DNA from: an uncultured Arthrobacter sp.
Lineage (GTDB): Bacteria; Actinomycetota; Actinomycetes; Actinomycetales; Micrococcaceae
Direction of reading: 5' to 3'
Length of the DNA stretch: 64,000 bases
Assembly: GCF_902805515.1 (NCBI RefSeq)
Contig: NZ_CADCTE010000101.1
Span: 23,896 to 87,895, forward strand
The notes beneath the pieces are model-generated. The model had not been told where the DNA came from. It did not search any database and saw only the letters and a program-made list of their open reading frames with translations. Shown here in pieces: positions 1 through 8,185 of this stretch. The position numbers were made by a program, and so were the translations under genes. Positions within the stretch are counted from its first letter, which is position 1. Each line of letters begins with the position of its first letter.

Positions 1-894
1 CTCGTCATGAACGGCCGAGTGAACGAGTACGCGCTGGGCCGCGATACACATCTGACCGGCGTAGACGAACCCGCTTTTCGCGATGGCCGTTGCGGCGAGC
101 TCGAGGTCTGCGTCCGCGTGGACAATGCTCGGTGAGTTGTTGCCCAGTTCAAGGATGGTTTTGCGCAACCCTACTCCCTGGCGGATGTGCTGGCCCACGC
201 GGACCGATCCGGTGAACGAGTAGGCGGCGAACCGTTCGTCGGCGATGAGCTGGTCGCCCACCTCGGCTCCTCCGAGCACCAGGTTGAGCCATCCCGCCGG
301 CAGGCCGGCTTCGCTCAGCGTCTCGACGAACTTCATCGCCGAGAGCGGGGTTTTCTCTGCCGGCTTGAGGACGACGGCGCATCCCGCGGCCAAAGCCGCC
401 GGAGCTTTGTGCATCATTTGAACCAGCGGAGCATTGAAGCTGGAGATGGCGCACACCACGCCGATCGGGTGGGGCAGGGTGAACCCGACGCGCCGCTCCG
501 AGCCGGGCGTCGCGGAAAAGGGAATCACCTCACCGGTCACCCTCTTGGCTTCCTCGGCGCAGAGCTGGACGGCGTGAACGGCTCGGGCCACTTCCGCCCG
601 GGCATCCCGTAGCGGCTTGCCCGCCTCCAAAACGATCAACCGGGCGAACTCCTCCGCGTCGGCGGCAATCAGGGCGGAGGCACGTGAGAGGACCTGGTAG
701 CGCTCGAAGGGCAGGAAGTCACCTGCGTCCATAACCCGCTGGGCGGCCCCGACCGCGTCCTGCACGTCGGAGGGGCCTGCATCGCAGACGGTCGCCACGA
801 TGGAGTCGTCCCATGGATTCCGGACGGCGCGGCTCGAGCGGCCCTTGGAGGTGCGCCAGCTCCCATCGATGAAAAGCCCACTTGATGCGTCCAC
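1..894 (-). CDS. Aldehyde dehydrogenase family protein (3' end beyond window)
   Basis: NAD(P)-dependent oxidation of an aldehyde to an acid. The 298 visible codons begin FIDGSWR and contain the family landmarks: an ELG motif with the general-base Glu at about residue 249 and the GQMC catalytic Cys at about residue 283. Families run to about 480 residues, so about 180 C-terminal residues lie outside the window. The GTG at 894 was chosen because GGACTGGAG precedes it at normal spacing. The gene is divergent from the kinase/PLP-lyase/permease operon and shares with it mirrored TTGTTGAACA-type sites. I infer that it oxidises the aldehyde that operon releases; the true substrate is unknown. Confidence 0.9.
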   Translation of the reverse strand, partial: MDASSGLFIDGSWRTSKGRSSRAVRNPWDDSIVATVCDAGPSDVQDAVGAAQRVMDAGDFLPFERYQVLSRASALIAADAEEFARLIVLEAGKPLRDARAEVARAVHAVQLCAEEAKRVTGEVIPFSATPGSERRVGFTLPHPIGVVCAISSFNAPLVQMMHKAPAALAAGCAVVLKPAEKTPLSAMKFVETLSEAGLPAGWLNLVLGGAEVGDQLIADERFAAYSFTGSVRVGQHIRQGVGLRKTILELGNNSPSIVHADADLELAATAIAKSGFVYAGQMCIAAQRVLVHSAVHDE

Positions 895-928
895 GATAAG
901 ACTCCAGTCCTTGACAGCACGGTTGAGG

Positions 929-1037
929 ATTGTTGAACAAGTGAACAATACAGGCTTCCCCGGAACGCGTCAAGGATTCCAGCCGGCCGCTGAGGAATTG
1001 AGACCCCATCATGGAAACTTGTAGAACTGTTCAACAA
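929..1037. promoter_or_regulatory. Mirrored operator pair between ALDH and kinase operon
   Basis: TTGTTGAACAA (930-940) is a palindrome around one base. TGTTCAACAA (1028-1037) is the reverse complement of its first ten bases. An ATTGTT...AACAAT inverted pair (929-934 and 944-949) overlaps the first copy. The second copy ends six bases before the predicted -35 of the kinase operon. This looks like a regulator binding at both ends of the divergent region; no regulator gene lies beside it in the window. Confidence 0.55.
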
Positions 1038-1042
1038 AAGGA

Positions 1043-1077
1043 TTGCTATTCATCTGGAGACGGCCTACCGTTCAGGG
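1043..1077 (+). promoter_or_regulatory. Predicted leaderless promoter of the kinase operon
   Basis: TTGCTA (1043-1048), a 17-base spacer, TACCGT (1066-1071), then six bases to the ATG at 1078. The expected transcription start coincides with that ATG, so the mRNA may be leaderless, which is common in actinobacteria. Confidence 0.4.
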
Positions 1078-2088
1078 ATGAACGAGACAAAGTTTGGAGT
1101 GACGGGCACCACAGTCCCGGCTGTTGCGCCCCTGCCGTTTCTGCCCATGCAGCCCGAGGACGCGGTCCGGGTGCTCGAATCCGTTTTCGGCATAGAAGTC
1201 AGTGAGCCCCCGGCGCGTCTGGCCACGGAGCGGGATGACACCTTCAGGGTTTCCTCCCGGTCGGGGGACTTCGTCCTGAAGGTGGCACATCCCGACGATG
1301 ACCGCAGCTCGATCGACCTGCAGACGGCCGCGCTGCGCCATGCCTCCGAAAAGGACCCGGAGCTGCCGCTGCAGCGCGTGGTGCCGACGGCGGCAGGGAA
1401 CTGGTCGCCGGCTATCACGGGAAAGGACGGACAGCAGCGGGTCGCCCGGTTGCTGACCTTCCTGCCGGGTTCCATGCTGCGCACGAATAAGCCGACGCCT
1501 GGCCAACTCCGGCAGTGCGGGATCGTTGAAGCGCGTCTGGCACTGGCCCTGGCTGACTTCGACCATCCCGCCGACGGGCGCTACATGATGTTTGATCTAC
1601 GCCACTTCAATGATCTGCGGGCGATCCACCCCCCGCAGAGCGGGCAGCTGATTGCCAGGGTGTTTGACTGGTTCGACGAGGTCCTCTCCCCCGTCGCGCA
1701 TGAACTGCCGGTTCAGGTCCTCCACATGGATTTCGGTCTGGACAATGTTCTCGTCGACCCGGGCACTCCTGAGTATGTCTGTGGCGTCCTTGACTGGGGG
1801 GACGCGGTGCGTACCTGGCGGGCGGCGGACCTGGCCAGCGGGCTCGCCTCGCAGGCCGGGGTCGCCGGCCCCGCCTGGCAAAAACCTGCCCATATTATCG
1901 CGGGGTACATCAGCGTGAATCCTCTGACGCCGCTCGAGCATCGGATGCTCCCGGGCCTGGTTGCCATGCGCATCGCCCAGCGCATTTTGCTGGCGGAAAA
2001 GCTCAGCGCCTCGTTGACGAACAACACCGACTACCTACGCCGCAACCTTGAGCTGAGTTACCAGCAGCTCCGCAACCTCGATTTCTAG
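1078..2088 (+). CDS. APH/choline-kinase-fold phosphotransferase (HYKK-like)
   Basis: Small-molecule kinase of the aminoglycoside phosphotransferase fold, 336 residues. The catalytic loop HMDFGLDN gives H216, D218 and N223, the metal-binding Asp lies in VLDWGD (D239), and K68 in FVLKVAH is the ATP lysine. It is followed eight bases later by a class III PLP enzyme resembling human phospho-lyases. Kinase plus phospho-lyase is the known arrangement for hydroxylysine and ethanolamine-type amino alcohols: the kinase phosphorylates the hydroxyl and the lyase then eliminates phosphate and ammonia. I infer that role here rather than antibiotic resistance. The substrate cannot be read from sequence. 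Confidence 0.85.
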   Translation: MNETKFGVTGTTVPAVAPLPFLPMQPEDAVRVLESVFGIEVSEPPARLATERDDTFRVSSRSGDFVLKVAHPDDDRSSIDLQTAALRHASEKDPELPLQRVVPTAAGNWSPAITGKDGQQRVARLLTFLPGSMLRTNKPTPGQLRQCGIVEARLALALADFDHPADGRYMMFDLRHFNDLRAIHPPQSGQLIARVFDWFDEVLSPVAHELPVQVLHMDFGLDNVLVDPGTPEYVCGVLDWGDAVRTWRAADLASGLASQAGVAGPAWQKPAHIIAGYISVNPLTPLEHRMLPGLVAMRIAQRILLAEKLSASLTNNTDYLRRNLELSYQQLRNLDF

Positions 2089-2096
2089 GAGCCACC

Positions 2097-3422
2097 GTGC
2101 CAGGACCTACGAACTACTTCAATTACGCCGATCTGGAGAAGCTGCCCGAGGACATTGCCGGACTCGTCACGCGGCGCCGGGATGCCATGGGTGCTGCGTA
2201 CCGGCTTTTCTACTCCGATCCCCTGCAGATCGTGCGCGGCAGCGGCACCCGGCTCTACGATGCGGTCGGCGCGGAATACCTCGACGCCTACAACAACGTC
2301 CCGACCGCCGGACACGCCCATCCCCGGATCATCGAGGCGATCTCCCGCCAGGTGGCACAGGTGAACACCCACACGAGGTACCTCCATGAAGGAGTCATTA
2401 ACTACTCCGAGCAGCTCCTCAGCACGTTCGCGGACCACCTCGACAACATCATGTACACGTGCACCGGCTCGGAGGCGAACGACCTCGCACTGAGAATCGC
2501 CAAGTACATCACCTCCGGCACCGGAGTGATCGTCACCACGGAGGCGTACCACGGCATTACCACCGAGACGGCTTCCATTTCCCCGTCGCTCGGCGGCCCC
2601 GCTTCCGTTCCGGAGTGGGTCGAAATGGTGCCGGCACCGGACACCTACCGCGGCACCGGAACCTTCGCCGCCGGAGTCGAACAGGCGTTGAGGAATTTTG
2701 CCCGACGGGGCATCAAGCCGGCGGCCATCATCTTCGATTCGATCTTCGCCTCCGATGGTTCCTTCACGCCGGGCCCGGAGGCGGTATCCCAGGCAGTGGA
2801 CGCAGTCAGAAAGGCCGGCGGGCTGGCGATCGCCGATGAGGTCCAGTCCGGCTTCGGCCGGCTCGGCCAGGGCATGTGGGGCTACGACACCCTGGGCGTC
2901 ACCCCCGATCTGGTCACCATTGGCAAACCGATGGGCAGCGGTCAGCCCATCGCGGGTGTTGTCGCCCCACATCAGCTGATCGACCGTTTCGGGGCGGACA
3001 TCCGCTACTTCAGCACCTTCGCGGGCAATCCGGTGTCGGTGGCCGCGGCTCAGGCGACCCTCGACGTCCTGGGCGACGAGGAGCTCATTAAGAACGCCGA
3101 TACGACCGGCTCCTACCTCATGGAGGGACTGCGCGGGCTCGCGGACCAGTTCGAAACCATTGGAGATGTCCGCGGCAGCGGCCTGTATCTCGGTGTCGAC
3201 CTGGTCACCGACAGGACCACCAAAGCGCCGGCCGGTGACTACGCCTTCGACATCGTCAACGCGATGAAGGAGAACCACGTGCTCGTCGCCGCGGTGGGAC
3301 CGGGGCGGAACGTACTGAAGATCCGGCCGCCCCTGTCGTTCAATGGCGCCGATGCCGAGATGTTCCTGACCGCACTTCGGCGCAGTCTGACCTCCGTGCC
3401 GGTGCCAACGCCCTCAGGATGA
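2097..3422 (+). CDS. Class III PLP enzyme, phospho-lyase-like (aminotransferase fold)
   Basis: 441 residues with the class III aminotransferase fold: GSEANDLA near 124-131, DEVQSGFGR with the PLP-ring Asp at D247, and the Schiff-base lysine K277 in TIGKPMG. The segment around residues 90-106 (NTHTRYLHEG then YSEQL) closely resembles the human ethanolamine-phosphate and phosphohydroxylysine phospho-lyases (ETNPPL, PHYKPL). With the kinase just upstream this favours an ammonia phospho-lyase over a transaminase. The GTG start is preceded by AGGAG. The aldehyde product would suit the divergent aldehyde dehydrogenase. A beta-alanine or omega-amino-acid transaminase remains possible. Confidence 0.85.
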   Translation: MPGPTNYFNYADLEKLPEDIAGLVTRRRDAMGAAYRLFYSDPLQIVRGSGTRLYDAVGAEYLDAYNNVPTAGHAHPRIIEAISRQVAQVNTHTRYLHEGVINYSEQLLSTFADHLDNIMYTCTGSEANDLALRIAKYITSGTGVIVTTEAYHGITTETASISPSLGGPASVPEWVEMVPAPDTYRGTGTFAAGVEQALRNFARRGIKPAAIIFDSIFASDGSFTPGPEAVSQAVDAVRKAGGLAIADEVQSGFGRLGQGMWGYDTLGVTPDLVTIGKPMGSGQPIAGVVAPHQLIDRFGADIRYFSTFAGNPVSVAAAQATLDVLGDEELIKNADTTGSYLMEGLRGLADQFETIGDVRGSGLYLGVDLVTDRTTKAPAGDYAFDIVNAMKENHVLVAAVGPGRNVLKIRPPLSFNGADAEMFLTALRRSLTSVPVPTPSG

Positions 3423-3537
3423 CGAACCAACCGGCAGAGGTTCGTGGCGGAACCACGCCTTCGCAGAAACCAGGCGCCGCGCCGGCGCCGGAACTTTTCC
3501 CTGACCAAAGCTTTCACAATTCCGAGATGAGACCACC

Positions 3538-4986
3538 ATGTCAAAGAGGACACTGATTGACGAGCACCAGGAGCTGGAGCAGAACAGCCTGGGCATGAAA
3601 AGCGCCGTGGAGTCCCACTCCATTGACTTCATCCCGGAACACGAGCGGCACGGCACCGCCCCAAAACAGGCGATTTTCTGGACGATCGCAAACTTCAACA
3701 TTTTCAGCATCGCACTGGGCTTCATCGGCCCAAGTCTTGGACTGTCCCTCGTGTGGACGATCGTTGCCGGTGCGGCCGGCGGGATCTTCGGCGGGATCTT
3801 CGTCTCGTTCCACGCATCCCAGGGTCCCCGGCTGGGACTGCCGCAGATGATCCAGTCCCGGGCCCAGTTCGGCTACCGCGGGGTGCTGATCCCCACCATT
3901 GCCGTGCTGTTCAACTTCATCGTCTTCAATGTTCTACAGACCGACGTGCTCAAGTCGGGACTGAATGGAGTGTTCGGCTGGAACCCGACAGCGATCATCA
4001 TCGCCGTGTCGGCCATCGCGGCGCTGCTGGCGATCTTCGGGCACAACTGGCTCCACAAGGTGTTCCGGGTGCTTTTCTGGGTCAGCGCACCCTTCTACCT
4101 GGTGCTGACGATTGGCATGTTCACGGGCGGGGCCGCCACCCAGGAACCATCCTCGCCGGGAGGCTTCTCCGCCACGGCCTTCATGATCGTTTTCGCCACG
4201 GCAATGAGCTACAACCTCACGCTGGCACCGTACGTATCGGACTACACCCGCTACCTCCCCGCGACGATCAAGACCTCCCATGTCGTCCTGGCCGTCCAAA
4301 GCGGGATCTGCTTCTCACTGATTTGGCTGATGTCCATGGGTGCCTGGCTTGCGACCCATGTAGGGGCCACCGACGCCCTGGTGGGACTGAACATGGCCGG
4401 GAACACTATGTTCCCCGTCTTCGGCACCGCCACAGCGCTTCTGTCGGTCGCCGGGCTGATCGCGGTCATCGGTATCAACACCTACAGCGCGGGAATCGCC
4501 GTGGCGACGGTCATTGACTGCTTCAAGCCCATCCGGTCCACACGGCGCCTGCGCATTGCCTGCACGGTGGGCCTGCTCCTCGTCTGGGGCACGATCAACC
4601 TCAACCTGCAGGGCGACCAGACCGTTCTCATCACCAACCTGCTGAGCATTCTGTTGTATCTGTTGGTTCCGTGGACGGCGGTGAACCTCGTCGACTTCTT
4701 CATCGTCCGGAAAGGCCACTACTCCATCGCGGAGATCGAGCAGCGCGACGGCATGTACGGCACGTGGGCCTGGCGGGGGTTGACTGCCTACGCGGCGGGT
4801 TTGTTGTTCGAGGTCCCGTTCATGGTCCTGAGCTTTTACAAGGGTCCTGCCACGGCGCTGACCGCAGGCATCGACATCTCCTTCGTCATCGGGCTGATCG
4901 GCGCTGGAGCCGCCTACCTGGTGCTGTCCAGGTCCCTGAAGTTGGACTCGGAGCTGGCCCGGATCGAAGAACACCCCGGACTGTAG
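3538..4986 (+). CDS. NCS1-family permease (nucleobase/cation symporter-1)
   Basis: 482-residue polytopic membrane protein with about 12 hydrophobic segments and the NCS1 early motif in which an FNIFSIALGF helix precedes a glycine-rich GAAGGIFGGI segment. NCS1 carriers import nucleobases, hydantoins, vitamins and related nitrogenous compounds with H+ or Na+. It closes the kinase/phospho-lyase operon after a 115-base gap and probably imports the amine that operon degrades. A second NCS1 permease lies at 20446-21999; the two are clearly different proteins. The substrate is not predictable. Confidence 0.88.
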   Translation: MSKRTLIDEHQELEQNSLGMKSAVESHSIDFIPEHERHGTAPKQAIFWTIANFNIFSIALGFIGPSLGLSLVWTIVAGAAGGIFGGIFVSFHASQGPRLGLPQMIQSRAQFGYRGVLIPTIAVLFNFIVFNVLQTDVLKSGLNGVFGWNPTAIIIAVSAIAALLAIFGHNWLHKVFRVLFWVSAPFYLVLTIGMFTGGAATQEPSSPGGFSATAFMIVFATAMSYNLTLAPYVSDYTRYLPATIKTSHVVLAVQSGICFSLIWLMSMGAWLATHVGATDALVGLNMAGNTMFPVFGTATALLSVAGLIAVIGINTYSAGIAVATVIDCFKPIRSTRRLRIACTVGLLLVWGTINLNLQGDQTVLITNLLSILLYLLVPWTAVNLVDFFIVRKGHYSIAEIEQRDGMYGTWAWRGLTAYAAGLLFEVPFMVLSFYKGPATALTAGIDISFVIGLIGAGAAYLVLSRSLKLDSELARIEEHPGL

Positions 4987-5276
4987 GGCAGGGGCCGGAC
5001 GGTTCGGGCGGAACATGCGGCGTACCGTAGGCCGTTAACGGCTCCTCCTCCGTAAATAGGGGCCGCGCGGATCCGCGCGCTGCAGGCCGGAAGCGGGTGC
5101 CCGGCGCATCCGCTCCTGGCCTTCCTGATGCGGATCATAGGCAACGCGGAATCCTGCACGGGTCTCCGGATGCCGGGGTGGGACCGGAGGCACTCACGAT
5201 CGGGATCGACGTTTCGAAACAGCGTCCACGCGGGGACGGAACGCCGCCGCTGGCCATCGAGCTTCCGGCTGCCGGG
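4987..5276. other. Intergenic region with a 16-bp palindrome
   Basis: The only structure seen is a perfect palindrome, CGCGCGGATCCGCGCG (5064-5079), about 80 bases downstream of the permease stop. It may act as a transcription terminator, although no T-tract follows. Confidence 0.4.
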
Positions 5277-5561
5277 TCAGCGGGACGTGACCGCGAACTG
5301 GCGGATGCCGTCGACGGTCAGGACCTGGCGTCCCTCCTGGTCACTCAGGCACAGGAGGACGGAGGTGCAGGTGGGACACCGCAGCACCATCCCCGGTGCG
5401 TGGGTGTACAGCAGGGCCGCTCCCAGCGCGGAGGAGGAACCGCAGTGGGCGCAGGTGCACCTGGCGCTCGTGAGGTCGACCATGAACTGCTCCAGGGCCC
5501 CCGCGAGGGCGTTCCCATCCAGGTGGTCATGGTCGTGGGGGTGCTGATCGGCGCTGTCCAT
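5277..5561 (-). CDS. DUF6510-type small zinc-ribbon protein
   Basis: 94 residues with a His/Asp-rich N-terminus (DQHPHDHDHLDG) and two CxxC knuckles (CAHC near 37, CPTC near 62) that should bind one zinc. It matches the small actinobacterial DUF6510 family, whose function is unknown. The ATG is preceded by GGAGGATAACG, and the gene starts two bases after the stop of the flavin reductase, so the two are co-transcribed and probably translationally coupled. An accessory role for the neighbouring oxidoreductase pair is an inference from position only. Confidence 0.8.
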   Translation of the reverse strand: MDSADQHPHDHDHLDGNALAGALEQFMVDLTSARCTCAHCGSSSALGAALLYTHAPGMVLRCPTCTSVLLCLSDQEGRQVLTVDGIRQFAVTSR

Positions 5562-5563
5562 CG

Positions 5564-6280
5564 TTATCCTCCGTATCGCTCGGTTCGGATCCGGCCGGCC
5601 TCATGCCCTGCGTCCACCAGCCACGAGGCGACGGCCTCGACGAAGCCGGTGGAGCCGCAGACGTAGACCGAGGGAAGGTCTTCTGGAGGGAAGCACGCAC
5701 GCATCACTGCTTCCCGGGTCAGCCGCCCGACGGGCTGGCCGTCGGGGGCCTCCCGCGAGTAGGCGAAGTCCACTGTGACGTGCGGATTTTCCTGCCCGAT
5801 GACCGCGAGTTCGCTGCCATAGAAGACCTGTTCGGGACCCCGCACGGAGTACAGCAGCCGCGCGGGGACGGCGGAGCCGGCTCCGGAGTGTGCCCGCAGC
5901 ATGGCCATCAGGGGAACAACCCCGGATCCACCGGCAATCAACTGCAGCGGTCCCTCCTGATCGGGCGTCCAGGTGAACCAGCCGCCGACGGGGCCCCGTA
6001 CTTCCAGTTCGTCGCCCGGGGCCAGGTCATTGACCAGGAAGGGGGACACTTCCCCGTCCTTCAGTTCCTCGATTGTCACCTCGAGTTCATCAGGGGGAAT
6101 CCAGCCTGCCACCGAATAGGAGCGCACGGCCTGGTACCCGTCGCCTGCGGTGAGCCGCAGGTCGACGTGCTGGCCGGCGATTCCCGTGACGGCGTCGGGA
6201 AAGCGAAGCCGGATGGTGCGCGACCTTGCCGTCTCGGGCCGGACGGCGCTGACCTCGGCGGCCTGCCAGGATTTCCTCAC
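5564..6280 (-). CDS. Ferredoxin-reductase-type FAD/NAD(P) oxidoreductase
   Basis: 238 residues. The FAD-binding beta-barrel has the RSYSVAG motif near residue 50. The pyridine-nucleotide domain has GGSGVVPLMAML, and the C-terminal CGSTGFVEAVASWL gives the NAD-binding end. There is no C-terminal 2Fe-2S domain. The GTG start overlaps the stop of the upstream molybdopterin gene as GTGA. Pairs of sulfite-oxidase-like protein and flavin reductase occur in many actinobacteria, and the reductase probably passes electrons between NAD(P)H and the molybdenum centre. The physiological substrate is unknown. Confidence 0.88.
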   Translation of the reverse strand: MRKSWQAAEVSAVRPETARSRTIRLRFPDAVTGIAGQHVDLRLTAGDGYQAVRSYSVAGWIPPDELEVTIEELKDGEVSPFLVNDLAPGDELEVRGPVGGWFTWTPDQEGPLQLIAGGSGVVPLMAMLRAHSGAGSAVPARLLYSVRGPEQVFYGSELAVIGQENPHVTVDFAYSREAPDGQPVGRLTREAVMRACFPPEDLPSVYVCGSTGFVEAVASWLVDAGHEAGRIRTERYGG

Positions 6281-6867
6281 GAATAGCGTTCCTCTCTCCA
6301 CGGATCGCCATAGATGTGGTAGCCGTTGACCTCCCAGAAACCGGGCAGGTCCTGATCCATCATGCGGATGCCGCTGACCCACTTGGCGCTTTTCCAGAAG
6401 TACAGGTGCGGCACGAGAAGCCGGACCGGTCCCCCGTGGGCGGAGGGGAGCGCCTCCCCCTCGAATTCGTGGACAAGCCATGCCTTGCCGTCGAGGAGGT
6501 CCTCGAGGGGAAGGTTGGTGGTGTAGTCGCCGTAGGAGTGGACCATCGCGTATTCGGCTTCGGACTCCACCTCCTCGAACAGGGTGTCGAGGGAAACTCC
6601 GCGCCATGCGGTGCCGAGCTTGGACCAGCGGGTCACACAGTGGATATCCGCCGTGATGTTTTCCTGCGGCAGCGCCTGCAGCTGCTCCCAGGTCCATTGG
6701 TGTGTCGCGGAGCCGGTGTCGATCTCGAAGGTCCAGTCAGGCAGGGGTACGTGCGGGGTGGGACCTGCCGACAGGACGGGAAAGCCGTCGGTGGCGTACT
6801 GGCCGGGCGGGAGATTGGCATCCGGGTTCCGTGGTCTGCCGGTGAACCCTCGGGTTGGTGCGGCCAT
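6277..6867 (-). CDS. Sulfite-oxidase-like molybdopterin oxidoreductase
   Basis: 196 residues of the oxidoreductase molybdopterin-binding domain. C77 in ADIHCVTRWSKLG is the expected molybdenum-ligand cysteine, followed by the characteristic W-x-GV and HSYGDYTTNLPLEDL segments. There is no dimerisation domain and no Tat signal, so it is the short cytoplasmic type close to YedY/SorA but without export. It heads a three-gene operon with the flavin reductase and DUF6510. A candidate promoter lies at 6915-6943. The reaction may be reduction or oxidation of a sulfur or nitrogen oxide; which cannot be told. Confidence 0.85.
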   Translation of the reverse strand: MAAPTRGFTGRPRNPDANLPPGQYATDGFPVLSAGPTPHVPLPDWTFEIDTGSATHQWTWEQLQALPQENITADIHCVTRWSKLGTAWRGVSLDTLFEEVESEAEYAMVHSYGDYTTNLPLEDLLDGKAWLVHEFEGEALPSAHGGPVRLLVPHLYFWKSAKWVSGIRMMDQDLPGFWEVNGYHIYGDPWREERYS

Positions 6868-7446
6868 GCGGTACTCCCGCCAGAGGTGGATTCCGCCGGA
6901 CTGGCGGTAGTGAAAAGGTAGTTCAGGAATTGAACATTGTCGATAGCCCCTGCTGCCCGCGCGGGGAGGAAACCGCTGCCGGGCACGCGGGTGCGCCGGC
7001 CCGAAGGCGCAGGACGCCGCCGGTCAGCGCGGAAACGGGCCCGCACCTCGCGAGTGGGGAACCCGACGCCGGTGCGCGGGTATCCTCCGGGCACCGGCGC
7101 TGCTGCCTGGCGCGAGCCCAACCGCGGTGGAGGGCCGGGCCGCTTCCATTTCAGCGTGCCCTCGGCAGTCGGATGATGTCCGGCATGCGGGCTGACCCGG
7201 CCGCCGGCATCCGCTCGAGGCCGGCGGGGTTCCGGACATGCCCGCAGGTCCCGGGAATCATGCACCAGTGCGGTCCGCCGTCTGGACGCCGTCAGAGGCC
7301 GGCTCGATTGCTGGAACGGTTACCGTCCGCGGCGGCGTCCCGGGTCGTGGCGGGGTGCGGATTGCGGTCCCGTCCGCATGGACCGGTCCCTATCACCACC
7401 GGGCCGCGGCTCCGGCCCTGGTTCACCGGCCGGGCCGTTTTCGGGG
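6868..7446. other. Non-coding gap with candidate promoter for the molybdopterin operon
   Basis: Minus-strand -35 TCGACA (6938-6943), a 17-base spacer and -10 TACCTT (6915-6920). The spacer holds an inverted repeat GTTCA-n5-TGAAC (6921-6935), a likely operator. The remaining GC-rich sequence up to 7446 shows no credible gene on either strand. Confidence 0.4.
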
Positions 7447-8082
7447 TCAGGACAGCTGGTGCGGGGGTGCCCCCACCGCGCGCACGTGGCCCAGAGCGCC
7501 GTCCAGGGCAATCTCCAGGTACTTCCTGTCGCGGTGCGTCTGGCTCATCAGCAGCCCTCCCTCGAGGGAGGTCATAATCCCAATGGCCAGCCGTGCCGGG
7601 TCGGCGGAATCCGAGAGCAGTCCCTGGCTTTTCATGGTGGACAGACCCTCGTGGAAGCTTTCCTCCCATTGCAGGAAGCTCGCAGAAAGCCGGCCCCGGG
7701 CCTCTTCGCTGATTTCCGCCAGCTCACTGGCCAGGGAGCCCAGTGGACAGCCTCCCGCGCAGTTGTCTTTGGAGCTGTGCTCGACCGTGTGGTCGCGCCA
7801 TTCCTCCCACGCCCGCCAGGATGACAGGCCGTCGCGGGAAGCCTGCGAGGCCAGGATGCCCCGGATCTGATGGTCGATGACCGCACCCACCAGGTCGTCC
7901 TTGCCGGCGAAGTAGTGGTACATCTGCGACCGGCCAACGGCAGCCGCGGCCTCCACCTCCTCGAGCGTGGTGCCGGAGACGCCGCGGTCCTGCATCAGTC
8001 GTGCGGCCACCTCGATGATTCGCTCGCGCGTCGCCCGGCCTTTGCGTGTTGTCGGGGCGTTGTCTGCTGAGTAGGCGGCCAT
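7447..8082 (-). CDS. TetR-family transcriptional regulator (YxaF/LmrA-type C-terminus)
   Basis: 211 residues. The N-terminal helix-turn-helix covers about residues 17-62 (RERIIEVAARLM, then TTLEEVEAAAAVGRSQMYHYF). The C-terminal CAGGCPLGSLASEL motif marks the YxaF/LmrA subgroup. It is divergent from the peroxiredoxin and an 18-bp operator-like palindrome lies between them, so it probably represses both genes. The cysteines in CAGGC could make it sense oxidants or electrophiles, which would fit the partner gene; that is inference. Confidence 0.9.
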   Translation of the reverse strand: MAAYSADNAPTTRKGRATRERIIEVAARLMQDRGVSGTTLEEVEAAAAVGRSQMYHYFAGKDDLVGAVIDHQIRGILASQASRDGLSSWRAWEEWRDHTVEHSSKDNCAGGCPLGSLASELAEISEEARGRLSASFLQWEESFHEGLSTMKSQGLLSDSADPARLAIGIMTSLEGGLLMSQTHRDRKYLEIALDGALGHVRAVGAPPHQLS

Positions 8083-8099
8083 CGCGCAACAATAGCATT

Positions 8100-8117
8100 T
8101 TGTACTTGCTAATACAA
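8100..8117. promoter_or_regulatory. TetR-type operator
   Basis: TTGTACTTGCTAATACAA has TTGTA/TACAA arms and sits between the divergent TetR gene (start 8082) and the peroxiredoxin (start 8186). Size and position fit a TetR dimer site. Confidence 0.55.
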
Positions 8118-8185
8118 TCTTGTTGGGTCATGGTGGGGGCGTCAATGCACCACAAACCGCGTATTACCGATTGAAAGGACGACTG

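Noticed and set aside
2085..3278. A 397-codon minus-strand frame over the PLP enzyme
   Set aside because: Shadow of the well-supported class III PLP gene on the plus strand.
5196..5225. Plus-strand translation IGIDVSKQR resembling the N-terminus of IS110-type transposases
   Set aside because: Only nine residues fit, the continuation does not, and the rest is antisense to the DUF6510 gene. Chance is more likely than an IS remnant.
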